Source: Streptomyces abikoensis (GTDB lineage: Bacteria > Actinomycetota > Actinomycetes > Streptomycetales > Streptomycetaceae). Taken from it: 64,000 bases of DNA. The stretch covers positions 1,302,001-1,366,000 of the forward strand of contig NZ_BMRT01000001.1 in NCBI RefSeq assembly GCF_014648775.1, given 5' to 3'. Positions 52,779 through 61,895 of the stretch are shown here, piece after piece. How positions within the stretch are numbered: the first letter of the stretch is position 1; the number at the start of each line of letters is the position of its first letter. The notes beneath the pieces are model-generated. The model was given only the letters and a program-made list of their open reading frames with translations, did no database searches and was not told where the DNA came from. Made by a program: the position numbers and the translations under genes.

Positions 52779-54533
52779 TCAGGAGGCTTCTTCGATCCTC
52801 CGGACCGCGTTCCGAGCGAGGAGGGCGAAGTCGCTGTCGCCGTCGTCGGCACGCAGACGGAGCGCGGGCAGCGCAGGCCGGGCCGCGACCCCCATGGAGC
52901 CGAGATGGTCCTGCACGAGCAGGCGGGCGTGGCGAACCTGCTCAACCAGGACGGTCAGCGCGCCGTCCGCTTCGCCGGTGATCTTCCACAGTGCGTGGGC
53001 TGCGGCAGCCCGCAGCGAGCCGGGCTCCGCCGTACTGTCCCGTAGCCGGCGCAGGGTGGCGACGGCGGGCTGGGCCGCGTCCGGCAGTGCGCCGATCCAC
53101 TCGCAGGCGTTGATGTCGTAGCGCGGATCGTCGGGGTGCGGGGTGTGGCCGGGTTCGCGTCGCCGTATCAGGGGGTCCAGCACCCTGCGTACGACGTCGT
53201 GGTCCTTTGCGTAGAAGAGCCCCATGGTGTGGCGCATGCGCGCGAGCCTGTCCTCCAGGCTCTGCTCGTCGACTACCCGGGCGCGCCAGTCGCGCAGGAA
53301 CGCGGCGGCCTCGCGAGCCGCGGCGTGATCGTCGGGCTCGGGGTTTCCGATGGCGTCGGTACGGGTGTTCAGCCGCTCCAGCGCGGTGGCGACCGGAATG
53401 GCGATCCGGTCTCCGGCCGCGTGCCAGCGGCGGGCCTGGGTCAGCAACGCGGTGACCTCGGCGGCCGGAATGTCTTCATCCGCGATCCGCGCCCCGATGG
53501 CGGGCCACAACTGGTCGGCGAAGTTGCCCGCGTATTGCAGCACACCGCAGTCGAGGGTGCCCTGCCGGATCCTCTCCCGGAGGTGCGGCAGGCACCGGGG
53601 GTCCTTGCGCCGCAGCAGCGCAGGGCCCGGGCGGAAGGCCGGGGTCGTCCAGGACTCCCAGCAGGGCGTCGGCGTAGCCGTCGTGGGCGAAGAGATGGCG
53701 GTGCGCACGGCTGCCCGCCGCACCTCGGCGTCGGTGTGCCCGAGGAGGTCCGCGACGGCGGCCGCGTGCTCCCTGTAGCGACTGCCCTGTTTGAACAGCC
53801 GGTCCGCCGCCTCGATCAGCACCGGTGCGGCCGAGGGGTCAAGCCGCCCGTCCCCCGTCCCCCAGCCCCCCCAGCATGCGCGCCAGCCAGCGGCTCCGCA
53901 CGTCAGGGGTGCGCCAAAGCCAGCCGTCGGCAGCGGTTCGCCGTTCCACCGCGGGTCGCCCCAGGCCAGCTCCGCCAGGGCCGCACCGGCCTGTTCGTCG
54001 GCGCACAGGGTGAGCGCTTCGACCACCTCGTCGTCGGTGACCGGGACCGGCGCCAGGGCCAGGCCGAGGGCGGCTCCCAGCGCCTCGGCCGGGTCTCCCT
54101 CCCGCATACGGCGCCGCAGGTGATCACTCACCCGAGGGTCGCCGGCGTACCGGCCCGAAGCCAGCAGCAGCCCGAGCCGGACCGGCGCGTCCGGGTCGCT
54201 CCGGCTGTGGTGGAGCAGCCGGCACCACATCATCGGCAGCGCATCCACGTAGGCCAGCACCACGGGCACCATTCAGCGCACCGTCAGGTCCGGGTGGGAG
54301 AGCCGTTCCAGCAGTGCGAACAGGCCCATGCCGAGCACGTTGGACAGCCGCTGCGCCCACTCGCCGCACAGGTCGAAGCCCTCCGCCTCGTCGGGCACCC
54401 CCAGGTCGTCCTCCAGCGCCTTGAGTGCGGCACTGCTGCGGTCCCCCGGAGCATCGAGTTCGACGTCGAAGTCCCGGGCGACCACCGACTGCCAGTCGAA
54501 CCCGGCACTCTCCCGATCGATTTCCCCCCCCAT
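52779..54533 (-). pseudogene. HEAT-repeat protein gene with in-frame stop and compensating frameshifts
   Basis: One frame runs from ATG 54533 to 52779, but a TGA sits at 54273-54275, directly followed by ATG, in mid-repeat (HPDLTVR-stop-MVPVVLAYVD). Two stretches are better protein in another frame: about 53846-53935 (DGWLWRTPDVRSRWLARML) and about 53628-53700 (HLFAHDGYADALLGVLDDP), so each is bounded by paired indels that restore frame. Both are near G/C runs (such as G7 in the gene sense). The rest is a typical HEAT/armadillo helical array (RRAAVR, LRAAAAHALWKITGE). Decay in the element or base-calling errors both fit. Function unknown. Confidence 0.7.
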
Positions 54534-54700
54534 GGGCGCACCTTAGTCAAGGCGCGTGGCCCGGACATCACCCGCTGCTCAGGTTGAGCGAGACGAGACA
54601 ATCTGAACCACCCCAGGTCAGCGCACTGGGATGGCCCACTTCTAGAGAGACGGGATACCACAGCCTGTGGCGATCCGAGCGGTGCTCTACGCTGCGGTGC

Positions 54701-55360
54701 ATGATTCGCGCTGTTGTGTTCGACGTCGGTGAGTGCCTCGTTGACGAGACCCGGGAGTACGGGACCTGGGCGGACTGGCTCGAGGTGCCTCGCCATACAT
54801 TCGCTGCCATGTTCGGTGCCGTAATCGCACAGGGGCGGGACTATCGCGAGACCTTCCAGGTGTTCCAGCCGGGCTTCGATCTGACTGAGGAGCGGGAGAA
54901 GCGGGCCGCCGCCGGGAAGCCCGAGTGGTTCGGTGAAGGGGACCTCTACCCCGATGTGCGGCCGGCACTCTCGGCTCTTCGCGAGGCCGGACTCTGGGTG
55001 GGTATCGCGGGCAACCAGACGGTCAGGGCCGGGGGGCTGCTGCGGGGCCTGGATCTGCCCGCGGACCTGATCGCCACCAGCGATGACTGGGGGGCCTCCA
55101 AGCCGGACGTGAAGTTCTTCGAGCACGTCATTGAAGCGACGCCCGCGGAGCCCGAGGAGATCTTGTACGTCGGCGACCGCTTGGACAACGACATCCGGCC
55201 CGCGGTCGCGGCGGGCCTCCGCGCGGCTTTGATCCGACGCGGACCGTGGGGCACGATCCAGCAGCACGACCCGGACGCCGACCGCATCACCACTATGCGG
55301 ATCGACTCTCTGTCCGAACTGCCCGAAAAAATTGCTAAGTTCAACGCTGGAGTGCGTTGA
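54701..55360 (+). CDS. HAD family hydrolase
   Basis: 219 codons from ATG 54701. HAD motifs: motif I MIRAVVFDVGECLVDE (the second Asp of D-x-D is Glu, which is unusual: FDVGE), motif II in VGIAGNQT, motif III Lys in GASKPDVKFFEHV, motif IV GDRLDNDIRPA. Missing the second motif-I Asp, it may be a weak or altered phosphatase. Its last 20 bases overlap the convergent regulator gene. TACGCT 7-12 bases before the ATG may be a -10 element of a leaderless transcript. Confidence 0.85.
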   Translation: MIRAVVFDVGECLVDETREYGTWADWLEVPRHTFAAMFGAVIAQGRDYRETFQVFQPGFDLTEEREKRAAAGKPEWFGEGDLYPDVRPALSALREAGLWVGIAGNQTVRAGGLLRGLDLPADLIATSDDWGASKPDVKFFEHVIEATPAEPEEILYVGDRLDNDIRPAVAAGLRAALIRRGPWGTIQQHDPDADRITTMRIDSLSELPEKIAKFNAGVR

Positions 55361-56615
55361 CCGTCGTACCCCAGTCATAGAGGCGGTCGTCGAGGTCACG
55401 AACGCACTGCTCGTTCTGCCAGGGTGCGAGCGAGCGGCGCACATCCCGTACGCGATCCATGCCGGTCGCGTACGGGGTGATCGCCAGCTGGTCGAGAGCT
55501 CGCAACGCGTAGTGACATGCCTGTTGCGGATTTCCGTCGGCAGCTTCGACTGCGGCGAGGTCGCCGAGGACGACCGACCGCTGCTTGTCCGACTCCGGGG
55601 GCAGGCCGTCCAGGACGTGAAGCAGAGTGGTCCGGGCTTGGGGGATGTGTCCGGCCTTGAGCTGCGTGTTGCCCTTGAAGGCGGCCAGGCGCACCGCGCT
55701 GAACCAGTCCATCCATTCGGGCGTCGCGTGCTCCGAGCCGGCGGCGAGGGCGTCTTCGGCGTGGATGATCAGATTGAGGGCCGCGCGGGTGTCCCCGCAT
55801 CGGGTTTCGCATTCTGCCTCGACCGCGTCCAGCCATGCCCAGAACTCAGCGGAAGCGGTTCCGCGTCGGGCATAGGTCCGTGCGGCCGCCATCCGCTCGA
55901 CGGCTCCGTTGCGGTTTCCCGCCCAGCCCGGGATGAAGGCCGTGTGCGCGAGAATGGCTGAGCCAAGCAGTGAGTCGTCCGCCTCCCCCGCGGATTGCAG
56001 GGCACGAAGGAGCGTTTCGCTCGCCCGTTCCGGCTGTTGAATATCAAAGAACTCGATGCGTCCTGCCAGGAGGTAGGACTCGGCGAGCGCGGCGGCAAGT
56101 ATACGGCGCCCCGGATCCGCTGTTTCGGGCAGAAGTGAGCAGCCAAGCCTCGTGTGTTCCAGTATCGCCGGGTGAAGCGTCGCCGGTGCGACCGACCAGT
56201 ACATGCGGCGGTGAGAGCGCGTTACCGCCTCAAAGTCCCTGCCGATGCTGGCAGGTTGCGACACGAGCGGGACCTGTGAGGGGACGGTGGCGAGCCTGGT
56301 GCCGACTCTCGACTTAGCGGTGGCCGTCTGGCCAGCAGGCGCCACCGAGGTGCTTTCGGCTCCCCACGGCGGGGTGAAGCCGAGTTCTTCCATGCTCTGG
56401 CCCAAGAGATGAGTCAGAACCCGTCGGATGTCGGGGTGCGGCCAGGGCGGTGTACGCGACTCCCAACGCCGTACCTGCCGGACGCCGACGGTGAGGCCAC
56501 GTATCCCAAGGCGCGATGCGGTCCTGGTGATGACGTCGGCGAGAGCCTGTTGCGAGTTGTACCCGGCAGCGACACGAGCTGCTTTGAGTCGGGTGTTACC
56601 TGCAGGGCGGGACAC
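55341..56615 (-). CDS. HTH regulator with TPR-like C-terminal domain
   Basis: 424 codons from GTG 56615, GGAGG 6 bases upstream. Residues about 1-70 hold an XRE-like HTH (RLKAARVAAGYNSQQALADVITRTASRLGIRGLTVGVRQVRRWES). A linker (about 80-120) leads to an all-helical repeat domain of TPR type (RILAAALAESYLLAGRIEFFDI ... LLGSAILAHTAFIPGWAGNRNGAVERMAAART ...), typical of Streptomyces regulators that respond to peptides or metabolites. It is convergent with the HAD gene and its promoter region has iterated GTCCTC repeats. Confidence 0.82.
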   Translation of the reverse strand: MSRPAGNTRLKAARVAAGYNSQQALADVITRTASRLGIRGLTVGVRQVRRWESRTPPWPHPDIRRVLTHLLGQSMEELGFTPPWGAESTSVAPAGQTATAKSRVGTRLATVPSQVPLVSQPASIGRDFEAVTRSHRRMYWSVAPATLHPAILEHTRLGCSLLPETADPGRRILAAALAESYLLAGRIEFFDIQQPERASETLLRALQSAGEADDSLLGSAILAHTAFIPGWAGNRNGAVERMAAARTYARRGTASAEFWAWLDAVEAECETRCGDTRAALNLIIHAEDALAAGSEHATPEWMDWFSAVRLAAFKGNTQLKAGHIPQARTTLLHVLDGLPPESDKQRSVVLGDLAAVEAADGNPQQACHYALRALDQLAITPYATGMDRVRDVRRSLAPWQNEQCVRDLDDRLYDWGTTVNALQR

Positions 56616-56699
56616 GGGTACCTCCGGGCTTGGCGCTTGCCTGAGAGTTCCACTGTAAGTCCCTGATCAGGCAACAAATAGCCCCTACAGGAGCAATAG

Positions 56700-56742
56700 G
56701 GACCTATATAAGTCCTCTTGACGTCCTCTTAAAGTCCTCGAA
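56700..56742. promoter_or_regulatory. Dyad plus three 11-bp direct repeats in the regulator's upstream region
   Basis: GGACCTATATAAGTCC (56700-56715) is a near-perfect dyad with TATATA at its centre. It runs into three 11-base units: AAGTCCTCTTG, ACGTCCTCTTA, AAGTCCTCGAA (56710-56742), one helical turn apart. It lies 85 bases upstream of the GTG at 56615. Likely regulator-binding and promoter sequence. Confidence 0.55.
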
Positions 56743-56852
56743 ACGGCCCTCCCTGACGTCCACCATGGCATGGCACCACTGATCACTCAGTGGCGCCGCA
56801 TCTGCTGACGCCCGCGCACCTCAACTCGCACCCCGGGAAATCGGAGTTTGGC

Positions 56853-57074
56853 ATGTCTCGCACGACCACGACGTTCGGTAACAGCCACCTCGTCATCGAG
56901 CCAGGCGTTGCCGGACCCGGAACGCCGCTGCGCGGCTCGCCCACCGGCTGCACGCGGAGACCGGCGACCACGCCGAAGCACATCGGTCAGGACCACGGGC
57001 GGCAGCGCCGCTACGTCCGTTCCCGCTGCCGAGCCCACCAACGCAAAGGTGATCAGCTTTGCTGCAGGTATTGA
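56853..57074 (+). CDS. Possible 73-residue protein
   Basis: ATG 56853 follows CGGAGTTTGGC (GGAG 6 bases upstream). The product is basic, with SHLVIEPGVAGPGTPLRG and four cysteines near the end, no signal peptide. Other frames in the same stretch are similarly open, so support is mainly the ribosome binding site. The surrounding 56616-57190 otherwise has only regulatory repeats. Confidence 0.3.
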   Translation: MSRTTTTFGNSHLVIEPGVAGPGTPLRGSPTGCTRRPATTPKHIGQDHGRQRRYVRSRCRAHQRKGDQLCCRY

Positions 57075-57190
57075 ACAGCTTCGGCAACCTAAGTACTACC
57101 GGCACGGCCTGCATCCCGATGCCATGACCCCAGCACTGCCGAGCCAGGGCACCTCCTGGCTCTGCCCGTGATCGCTTCACGAAGGAGTGG

Positions 57191-57736
57191 ATGACCGTGC
57201 GGACGCTACCAGCCACCAAGGCGTTTCCGGTGGAAGAAGGAGTGCGACTCTGCGGTCGATGCGAGGGCCGCTTGAGCAGGTACAACCGGGAGAACTACTG
57301 CAACCGATGCCTCCGCCACCTGTACGAAGCGGAGCTTGCCCCACCTTTCGTTCCCCCGCACGTCTGGCAGTTATCGGACGTGCAACGCTCCCTCATAGAC
57401 CGGAACTTCGGGTGTCTCTGCCTGCTCATTCGCAAGCATGGCGAACTCCGACAGGAAGACGTGGCCGCACTGACCGGGCTGAGCCAGGCGTTCCTATCGA
57501 TGCTCGAGGCAGGCGTGCGCCGACTCACGAACATCGACAAGATCGTCCAGCTACTTGACGGACTGCAGGCGCCGATGGAGCTTACCGGCCCCATGCTTCG
57601 CTCGCCGGCAGCGGACGAGGCCGCGCATCAAAACGCACACAACAGGCCGACGAGGTCGCGACCCATGGCAACGGTGCACGCGACGAGGCTGTCACCAGGC
57701 TTCTACACTCCCGATCACGGCGCGGAACCCTGTTGA
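57191..57736 (+). CDS. Zn-ribbon/HTH regulator, paralogue 1
   Basis: 181 codons from ATG 57191; AAGGAG is only 3 bases away, so GTG 57197 may be used. Residues about 20-42 hold CGRC ... CNRC (zinc ribbon). Residues about 70-130 are an XRE-type HTH: FGCLCLLIRKHGELRQEDVAALTGLSQAFLSMLEAGVRRLTNIDKIVQLLDGLQAPMEL. A shared block of 65 residues matches the gene at 57777-58256 at about 78 percent identity. The last 45 residues are unrelated to the paralogue and run into a HAD-gene remnant, so this end may be a fusion after truncation. Confidence 0.78.
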   Translation: MTVRTLPATKAFPVEEGVRLCGRCEGRLSRYNRENYCNRCLRHLYEAELAPPFVPPHVWQLSDVQRSLIDRNFGCLCLLIRKHGELRQEDVAALTGLSQAFLSMLEAGVRRLTNIDKIVQLLDGLQAPMELTGPMLRSPAADEAAHQNAHNRPTRSRPMATVHATRLSPGFYTPDHGAEPC

Positions 57737-57762
57737 GCTAGTGATCTTCGACTGTGACGGCG
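57732..57762 (+). pseudogene. First codons of a lost HAD-phosphatase gene
   Basis: The plus strand reads VELVIFDCDG, the N-terminal motif I of HAD-IA phosphatases, and then loses the match. It starts inside the end of the preceding gene. The rest of the HAD gene was probably replaced by the inverted regulator copy at 57777. Confidence 0.45.
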
Positions 57763-57776
57763 CGAAGGGCAGGAGG

Positions 57777-58256
57777 CTATCGCGTCCCCGACCCCGACGT
57801 AGATCCGTCAGGACCACCACAAGGCGACGTGGATTCTTCTGAGGCGCGCAACATCGGACCTGTAAGCTCCATCGGCGCCTCAAGGCCATCGAGCAGTCTG
57901 ACGATCTTGTCGATGTTCGTAAGCTTCCGCACACCCGCTTCAAGCATCGATAAGAAGGGCTGACTGAGGCCGGTCAGCCTGGCCATGTCCTCCTGCCGGA
58001 GCGACCCAAGCCGTCGAATCAAGAGGCACAAGGTCCCGAAGTCTCGCTCGGTAAGGGCCTGCTGCACCTCTTCGGCCTCCCATACGCGCTGAGGCACCGA
58101 GAACATCCTTGCGCTTTCGCCCCCTTCTCGACGGCTGCATGCACTGCAGCGACGGCCGCTGTTGTACCTGCTCAGTCGACATCCACACCCTTCGCAACGG
58201 CGCACTTCCCCTGGAACCGCAAGCGCTTCAGCGGTACGTAGCGTCAACACGGACAT
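57777..58256 (-). CDS. Zn-ribbon/HTH regulator, paralogue 2
   Basis: 159 codons from ATG 58256 with AAGGAGCAG before it, the same start layout as paralogue 1 (AAGGAG-NNN-ATG-NCC-GTG). Four-Cys ribbon CEGCGCRLSRYNSGRRCSAC, then HTH FGTLCLLIRRLGSLRQEDMARLTGLSQPFLSMLEAGVRKLTNIDKIVRLLDGLEAPMEL. The frame is open to 58403, over a repeat (58348-58467) that should not be coding. The two paralogues point at each other with a 40-bp gap, so an inverted repeat of several hundred bases lies here. Confidence 0.8.
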   Translation of the reverse strand: MSVLTLRTAEALAVPGEVRRCEGCGCRLSRYNSGRRCSACSRREGGESARMFSVPQRVWEAEEVQQALTERDFGTLCLLIRRLGSLRQEDMARLTGLSQPFLSMLEAGVRKLTNIDKIVRLLDGLEAPMELTGPMLRASEESTSPCGGPDGSTSGSGTR

Positions 58257-58347
58257 CTGCTCCTTGGTGAACCGAAGCCGACCGGAGAGCCGGCGGGGCC
58301 CGACCCCGAGATAGATCATGAGATCTCCGGGCTCGAGCGGTGTGGCA

Positions 58348-58467
58348 GGGCTTGAACATGAAACCGTGACGTCGGCGGCCGAGGTATCACTGCCGGCTAC
58401 CAAAGCTCCTCACTCCGTGGCGACACGGTTTTTCAACATGTGCTTGCACACGCGCCCGCGAGGGGCA
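58348..58467. repeat. 120-bp dispersed direct repeat, copy 1
   Basis: Matches 62721-62841 in the same orientation; best blocks are CTTGAACATGAAACCGTG and the stretch from CTCCGTGGCGACA through TTTTCAACAT to TGCTTGCACACG (about 38 of 43 identical). It contains TGTGCTTGCACA, a perfect palindrome. It lies upstream of paralogue 2 on the minus strand. Confidence 0.7.
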
Positions 58468-58470
58468 TCC

Positions 58471-59354
58471 CTTCGTTCACATCGGTGCGACGCTGCCGGC
58501 TGGCGCAGAGCCATAGGGTCCGTGGGACCAGACGGGTACGCCCCACAGCCCTGTGAGATCGGTCCAGTTGAGTGCCGCTGAGGCCGATGGATGCCACCAT
58601 GCCGCGCTCGCGGATCCGGCCGCAGTGGATGTCAAGGCCGCGCGTCAGCGACCGGGACGCTTCGACCTCGGCCCCAGGCGACCACAACGGACCTGCGAGC
58701 TTCGGTTAGCACCTTCGCGTGCCTGGAAGCATTGGACTCCCACGTCCAGGATCAGTCGGCAGCACTTCGTGCAGCTGTCGCCAGACACACCGGCCTCGCT
58801 TCAGGGACGCCGCTGCCGCCAGCAGGTCATACCCGACCCGGCGCCGTGGACAAGCGATCCCGCTACGTACCGGTGCACAGCGCGAGCCAGATCCCCCACT
58901 GCAGCTGGCGGTCCTGCACTGGGGGCGGCCATGGGTGCGACACCGCCGCCCCCTCACCGATAGCAGCGACTCAACCCACCCCCTACAGCTCGACCGCCGG
59001 GCTCGCCAGCGGACTGTCGGTGCTTTCACCCATCGACACCGTCAGGGGGGTCGGCTGTGGCGTCCCGGCCTCGCCCTCTCCCCTGCGGAGGACGAGAATC
59101 CGGGAATCGGGTGGCTGCCGGCCTTGGGCATGGCACACCTCTTCCCACGGGCGTGAAGGCCGCACCCGCGAGTGAGTGCCGCCCTCAGGAGCCCGATCCT
59201 CTGCAGTTCCCTCACCCGTGTCAATCGATTGGAGAACGTTCCCCTAAAGGTGCAGCTCAGCGAAACGGAGGATCGCCGCTGGGGTTCAACTATCGTGTAT
59301 CTACGTTCCGTTGGGGGGTGTTCGACCGTGCGACGCCTGGCCTAGGATGCGCCC
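58471..59354. other. Long stretch without a supported gene
   Basis: Several open frames of 60-200 codons exist on both strands, but none combines a ribosome binding site with credible protein. A minus-strand piece near 58710-58800 (SCTKCCRLILDVGVQCFQ) may be a zinc-ribbon remnant. Probably decayed DNA. Confidence 0.4.
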
Positions 59355-59900
59355 ATGTCCACTCCAAATCGGCACGCGTCGGCCCCGTCGCCCCCGCCTG
59401 GGGAGCGGGACGCGGCACTGTTCGCCCAGCGGTTCAGGCGCCTGATCGACGTGGTGTATCCCGCCTCGTTGGGGCGGCCCTATACGGACACCGAGATCGC
59501 GAGGCAGACGGGTCTGTCCAACCAGTACGTCGGGAAGCTCCGCAAGGGGCAGTCCGTGCCGAGCCTGGCCAATGCCGGGCGTCTGGCCAAGCTGTTCGGT
59601 GTGTCGACGGACTACTTCCTCAACGCCTCGGACCATCCCACCGTGCGGTCCGTCGAACGCAACCTGCGGATGATCGAGGACCACCGCGCCGGCAGGGCGC
59701 AGCGGGTCGAGCACCGGGCCGCCGGACGCGAGGCGGGAGGCGAAGACGCTGTCGACCTGCTCGATGACGACGAAGTGCGGCAGATCGCCGAGGGGGCTGC
59801 GGAACTTCCGCCGGCCATGAGGGGCCCGGTGCGCGCTGTTATCGACCAGCTTCGCAAGGCCCTCGGATTAGGAGCTGACAGCGGTCCTGGGCGCACATGA
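59355..59900 (+). CDS. XRE-family HTH regulator
   Basis: 181 codons from ATG 59355. HTH residues about 24-90: RFRRLIDVVYPASLGRPYTDTEIARQTGLSNQYVGKLRKGQSVPSLANAGRLAKLFGVSTDYFL. The remainder is helical (RNLRMIEDHRAGRAQRVEHRAAGR). First of four genes on the same strand (HTH, ImmA/IrrE, membrane protein, MpaB). The partner metallo-endopeptidase often cleaves such repressors. Confidence 0.85.
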   Translation: MSTPNRHASAPSPPPGERDAALFAQRFRRLIDVVYPASLGRPYTDTEIARQTGLSNQYVGKLRKGQSVPSLANAGRLAKLFGVSTDYFLNASDHPTVRSVERNLRMIEDHRAGRAQRVEHRAAGREAGGEDAVDLLDDDEVRQIAEGAAELPPAMRGPVRAVIDQLRKALGLGADSGPGRT

Positions 59901-60101
59901 GCGAGGGACCGATCAATACTCCGGCCATTGTTGTCCTGCTGGCAGTTGGCGGAGCGGGGAGGACGCGGTGAGGGCGGTCGGTCCGGCGGCCCTGGGCGCG
60001 CCGGAGGGCGCCGCCAGCCAGCCCACGTTGTCGCACGACCCGTATGCCCGGCGGCGGCCGGTTAGGGGGATCATCATGCTCGTTCAGCCAGGAGGACGTC
60101 C

Positions 60102-60644
60102 GTGAGTGCGGCAGACATGCCCCTGGGTCATGTGGCAATCCGCTGGCGGCTCCCTGAAGGACAGGAGAATGCCCTCGTGGGCTTACGACGCGCCCGACGC
60201 GAGTGCCGAGCCCTGTTGGAGAAGGCGAACCTGCCTCCGTATTCCACCGTCCAAGAGTTATGCGAACGACTCGGTGTGCAGCGGGGACGTCCCATCGTGC
60301 TCATCGCCAGGGAAATGACCCACGGGCAGAGATCCGGACAATTCGAGCAGCATCTGACCGAAGACCGGATCTATTACCCGCAACACACCAGTACGGCCCA
60401 CCAGGCACACATTATCTGCCACGAGATAGCACATCTCCTCCTCGCGCATATCCCCGAACTCGACGCCCTGGACCCAGAGGTCGTCCGTCTGGTCCTGGGT
60501 CGCTCCCACTACGCCGACCCAGCCGAGGAGCAGGCTGAGGTACTCGGCACCCTGCTCTGGCAGCAACTCAACCTGGCGCCTGCAGAGCCGACGAATGCCG
60601 CAGTGGTCACCTCATTGGAGCACCGCCGGAGCCGCCATGTCTGA
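60102..60644 (+). CDS. ImmA/IrrE family metallo-endopeptidase
   Basis: 180 codons from GTG 60102 with AGGACG upstream. HEXXH zinc site: IICHEIAHLLLAHIPELD; a downstream acid for the third ligand is in the EEQAEVLGTLLW segment (AEVLGTLL). The N-terminal part has YSTVQELCERLGVQRGRPIVLIA. ImmA cleaves HTH repressors (ImmR) of mobile elements; IrrE cuts DdrO. Here the probable substrate is the HTH protein at 59355, an inference. It overlaps the next gene by 8 bases. Confidence 0.88.
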   Translation: MSAADMPLGHVAIRWRLPEGQENALVGLRRARRECRALLEKANLPPYSTVQELCERLGVQRGRPIVLIAREMTHGQRSGQFEQHLTEDRIYYPQHTSTAHQAHIICHEIAHLLLAHIPELDALDPEVVRLVLGRSHYADPAEEQAEVLGTLLWQQLNLAPAEPTNAAVVTSLEHRRSRHV

Positions 60645-61869
60645 CATCATTTTCAGTTATCTCTGCCTGTTCCTGAGCATCCTGCTGTGCGTACTGGCCG
60701 GCTTCAAACTCCGGGCCTGGCGCCGTCAACGCGGCCCGGCGCTGCTCGTCATGGGGATGGCCGCGCTGGTCTCCGCCCTCTCCTTCCTCTGCGCGGCACC
60801 CGCGATCGCTCACCTCATCAATCGAGTGTCCGGCATCGGCCCCTTTAGCGTGCTGCTCGCCTACGTCGGCAGAATGCTGTTCAGCGCCTGCGCCATCACG
60901 CTCGTACTGCTCTGGTCACCGCCCTCCCGGCGCCCAGCCAGCCGTGAGGTGTGGGCCGTGCCCTACGCCACAGTGCGATCCGAGGTGCGGCGCAAGGTTA
61001 TGTGGGTCTACGGCTTGATCATTCCGGCCATGGCGGTGCTGTTCGCGGTCTTCTGCCCGGGCATGGATACCTCCGTGGCGTTAGACACCACCTACGCGCA
61101 CCGTCCTTCGGTCCTTGTTTTCCTGCTGATCTACCAGGCGGGATTCGGCTGGGCACTGTGGCAATTGGGTCGAATTTCCTGGAAACACGCCGCTGACCTA
61201 CCCGCGCATGGCCTGCTGCGCCGGACCTTGCGGCGTCTGACCATCGGGTGCGTGCTGATCGGCGGCTACTGCCTCAGCAAGACCGTCGCGATCACTGCCG
61301 CGGCAGCAGACCACCATGCCCTGGACTGGCTGGGTTCGATCGTCGGCCCTCTTTCGGGCTGCGTCGGTTGTCTGGTCCTCGCTTCCGGCTGGGCGGGCGC
61401 CGCGGTCGTCACCTGGCGTCAGCGGCGAGCCGACTACCGCGCCCTGCATCCACTGTGGATGACCGCCATGCAGGTCGACGGGCGCCTGGCGCTGGACAAC
61501 CCGCTGCGGCCGTGGGCTGAGCGGCTGGCCACCCGCGATCTGGAGTGGCGCATCACCCGCCGCACCCGGGAGATTCGCGACGGGCAGCTTGCTCTGCGCC
61601 CGTGGGTCCCGGCGGACGTGGTTGAGGTCGCCCGCCGCCGTGCGGCAGAGCACGACAGTCTGGAACCGCAAGAGCGGGAGGCCGCGATCGCCGCCGCGGC
61701 CCTCGCCGGCGGTGTGCGCGCCCTGCGCACTCGGCAGCGCCCGGCCCAGCACTCCGAGCACACGCCCGGCACGGATGTCGCCCCGGGAGACGAGCGCCGA
61801 CATTTGGTCCTGGTCTCCCAGCACCTCCAGGGGCCCTTCGTCGCCCAAGTTTTAGCCGAGACCGCCTGA
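60637..61869 (+). CDS. MAB_1171c-type polytopic membrane protein
   Basis: 410 codons from ATG 60637, within the previous gene's end. About seven membrane helices in residues 3-275 (for example IIFSYLCLFLSILLCVLAGF, LLVMGMAALVSALSFLCAAP, VMWVYGLIIPAMAVLFAVFC, VLVFLLIYQAGFGWALW, IGCVLIGGYCLSKTVAIT, GCVGCLVLASGWAGAAVV), then a cytosolic C-terminal domain with the ADYRALHPLW motif, RDLEWRITRRTREIRDGQLALRPW. This is the MAB_1171c family putative transporter pattern. The transport role is only putative. Confidence 0.8.
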   Translation: MSDIIFSYLCLFLSILLCVLAGFKLRAWRRQRGPALLVMGMAALVSALSFLCAAPAIAHLINRVSGIGPFSVLLAYVGRMLFSACAITLVLLWSPPSRRPASREVWAVPYATVRSEVRRKVMWVYGLIIPAMAVLFAVFCPGMDTSVALDTTYAHRPSVLVFLLIYQAGFGWALWQLGRISWKHAADLPAHGLLRRTLRRLTIGCVLIGGYCLSKTVAITAAAADHHALDWLGSIVGPLSGCVGCLVLASGWAGAAVVTWRQRRADYRALHPLWMTAMQVDGRLALDNPLRPWAERLATRDLEWRITRRTREIRDGQLALRPWVPADVVEVARRRAAEHDSLEPQEREAAIAAAALAGGVRALRTRQRPAQHSEHTPGTDVAPGDERRHLVLVSQHLQGPFVAQVLAETA

Positions 61870-61895
61870 ACGACTGAGACCCCAAGGGGAACAGA

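Noticed and set aside
52407..53045. 212-codon plus-strand open frame
   Set aside because: The second half is antisense to the HEAT-repeat gene and the first half has poor codon use; no ribosome binding site.
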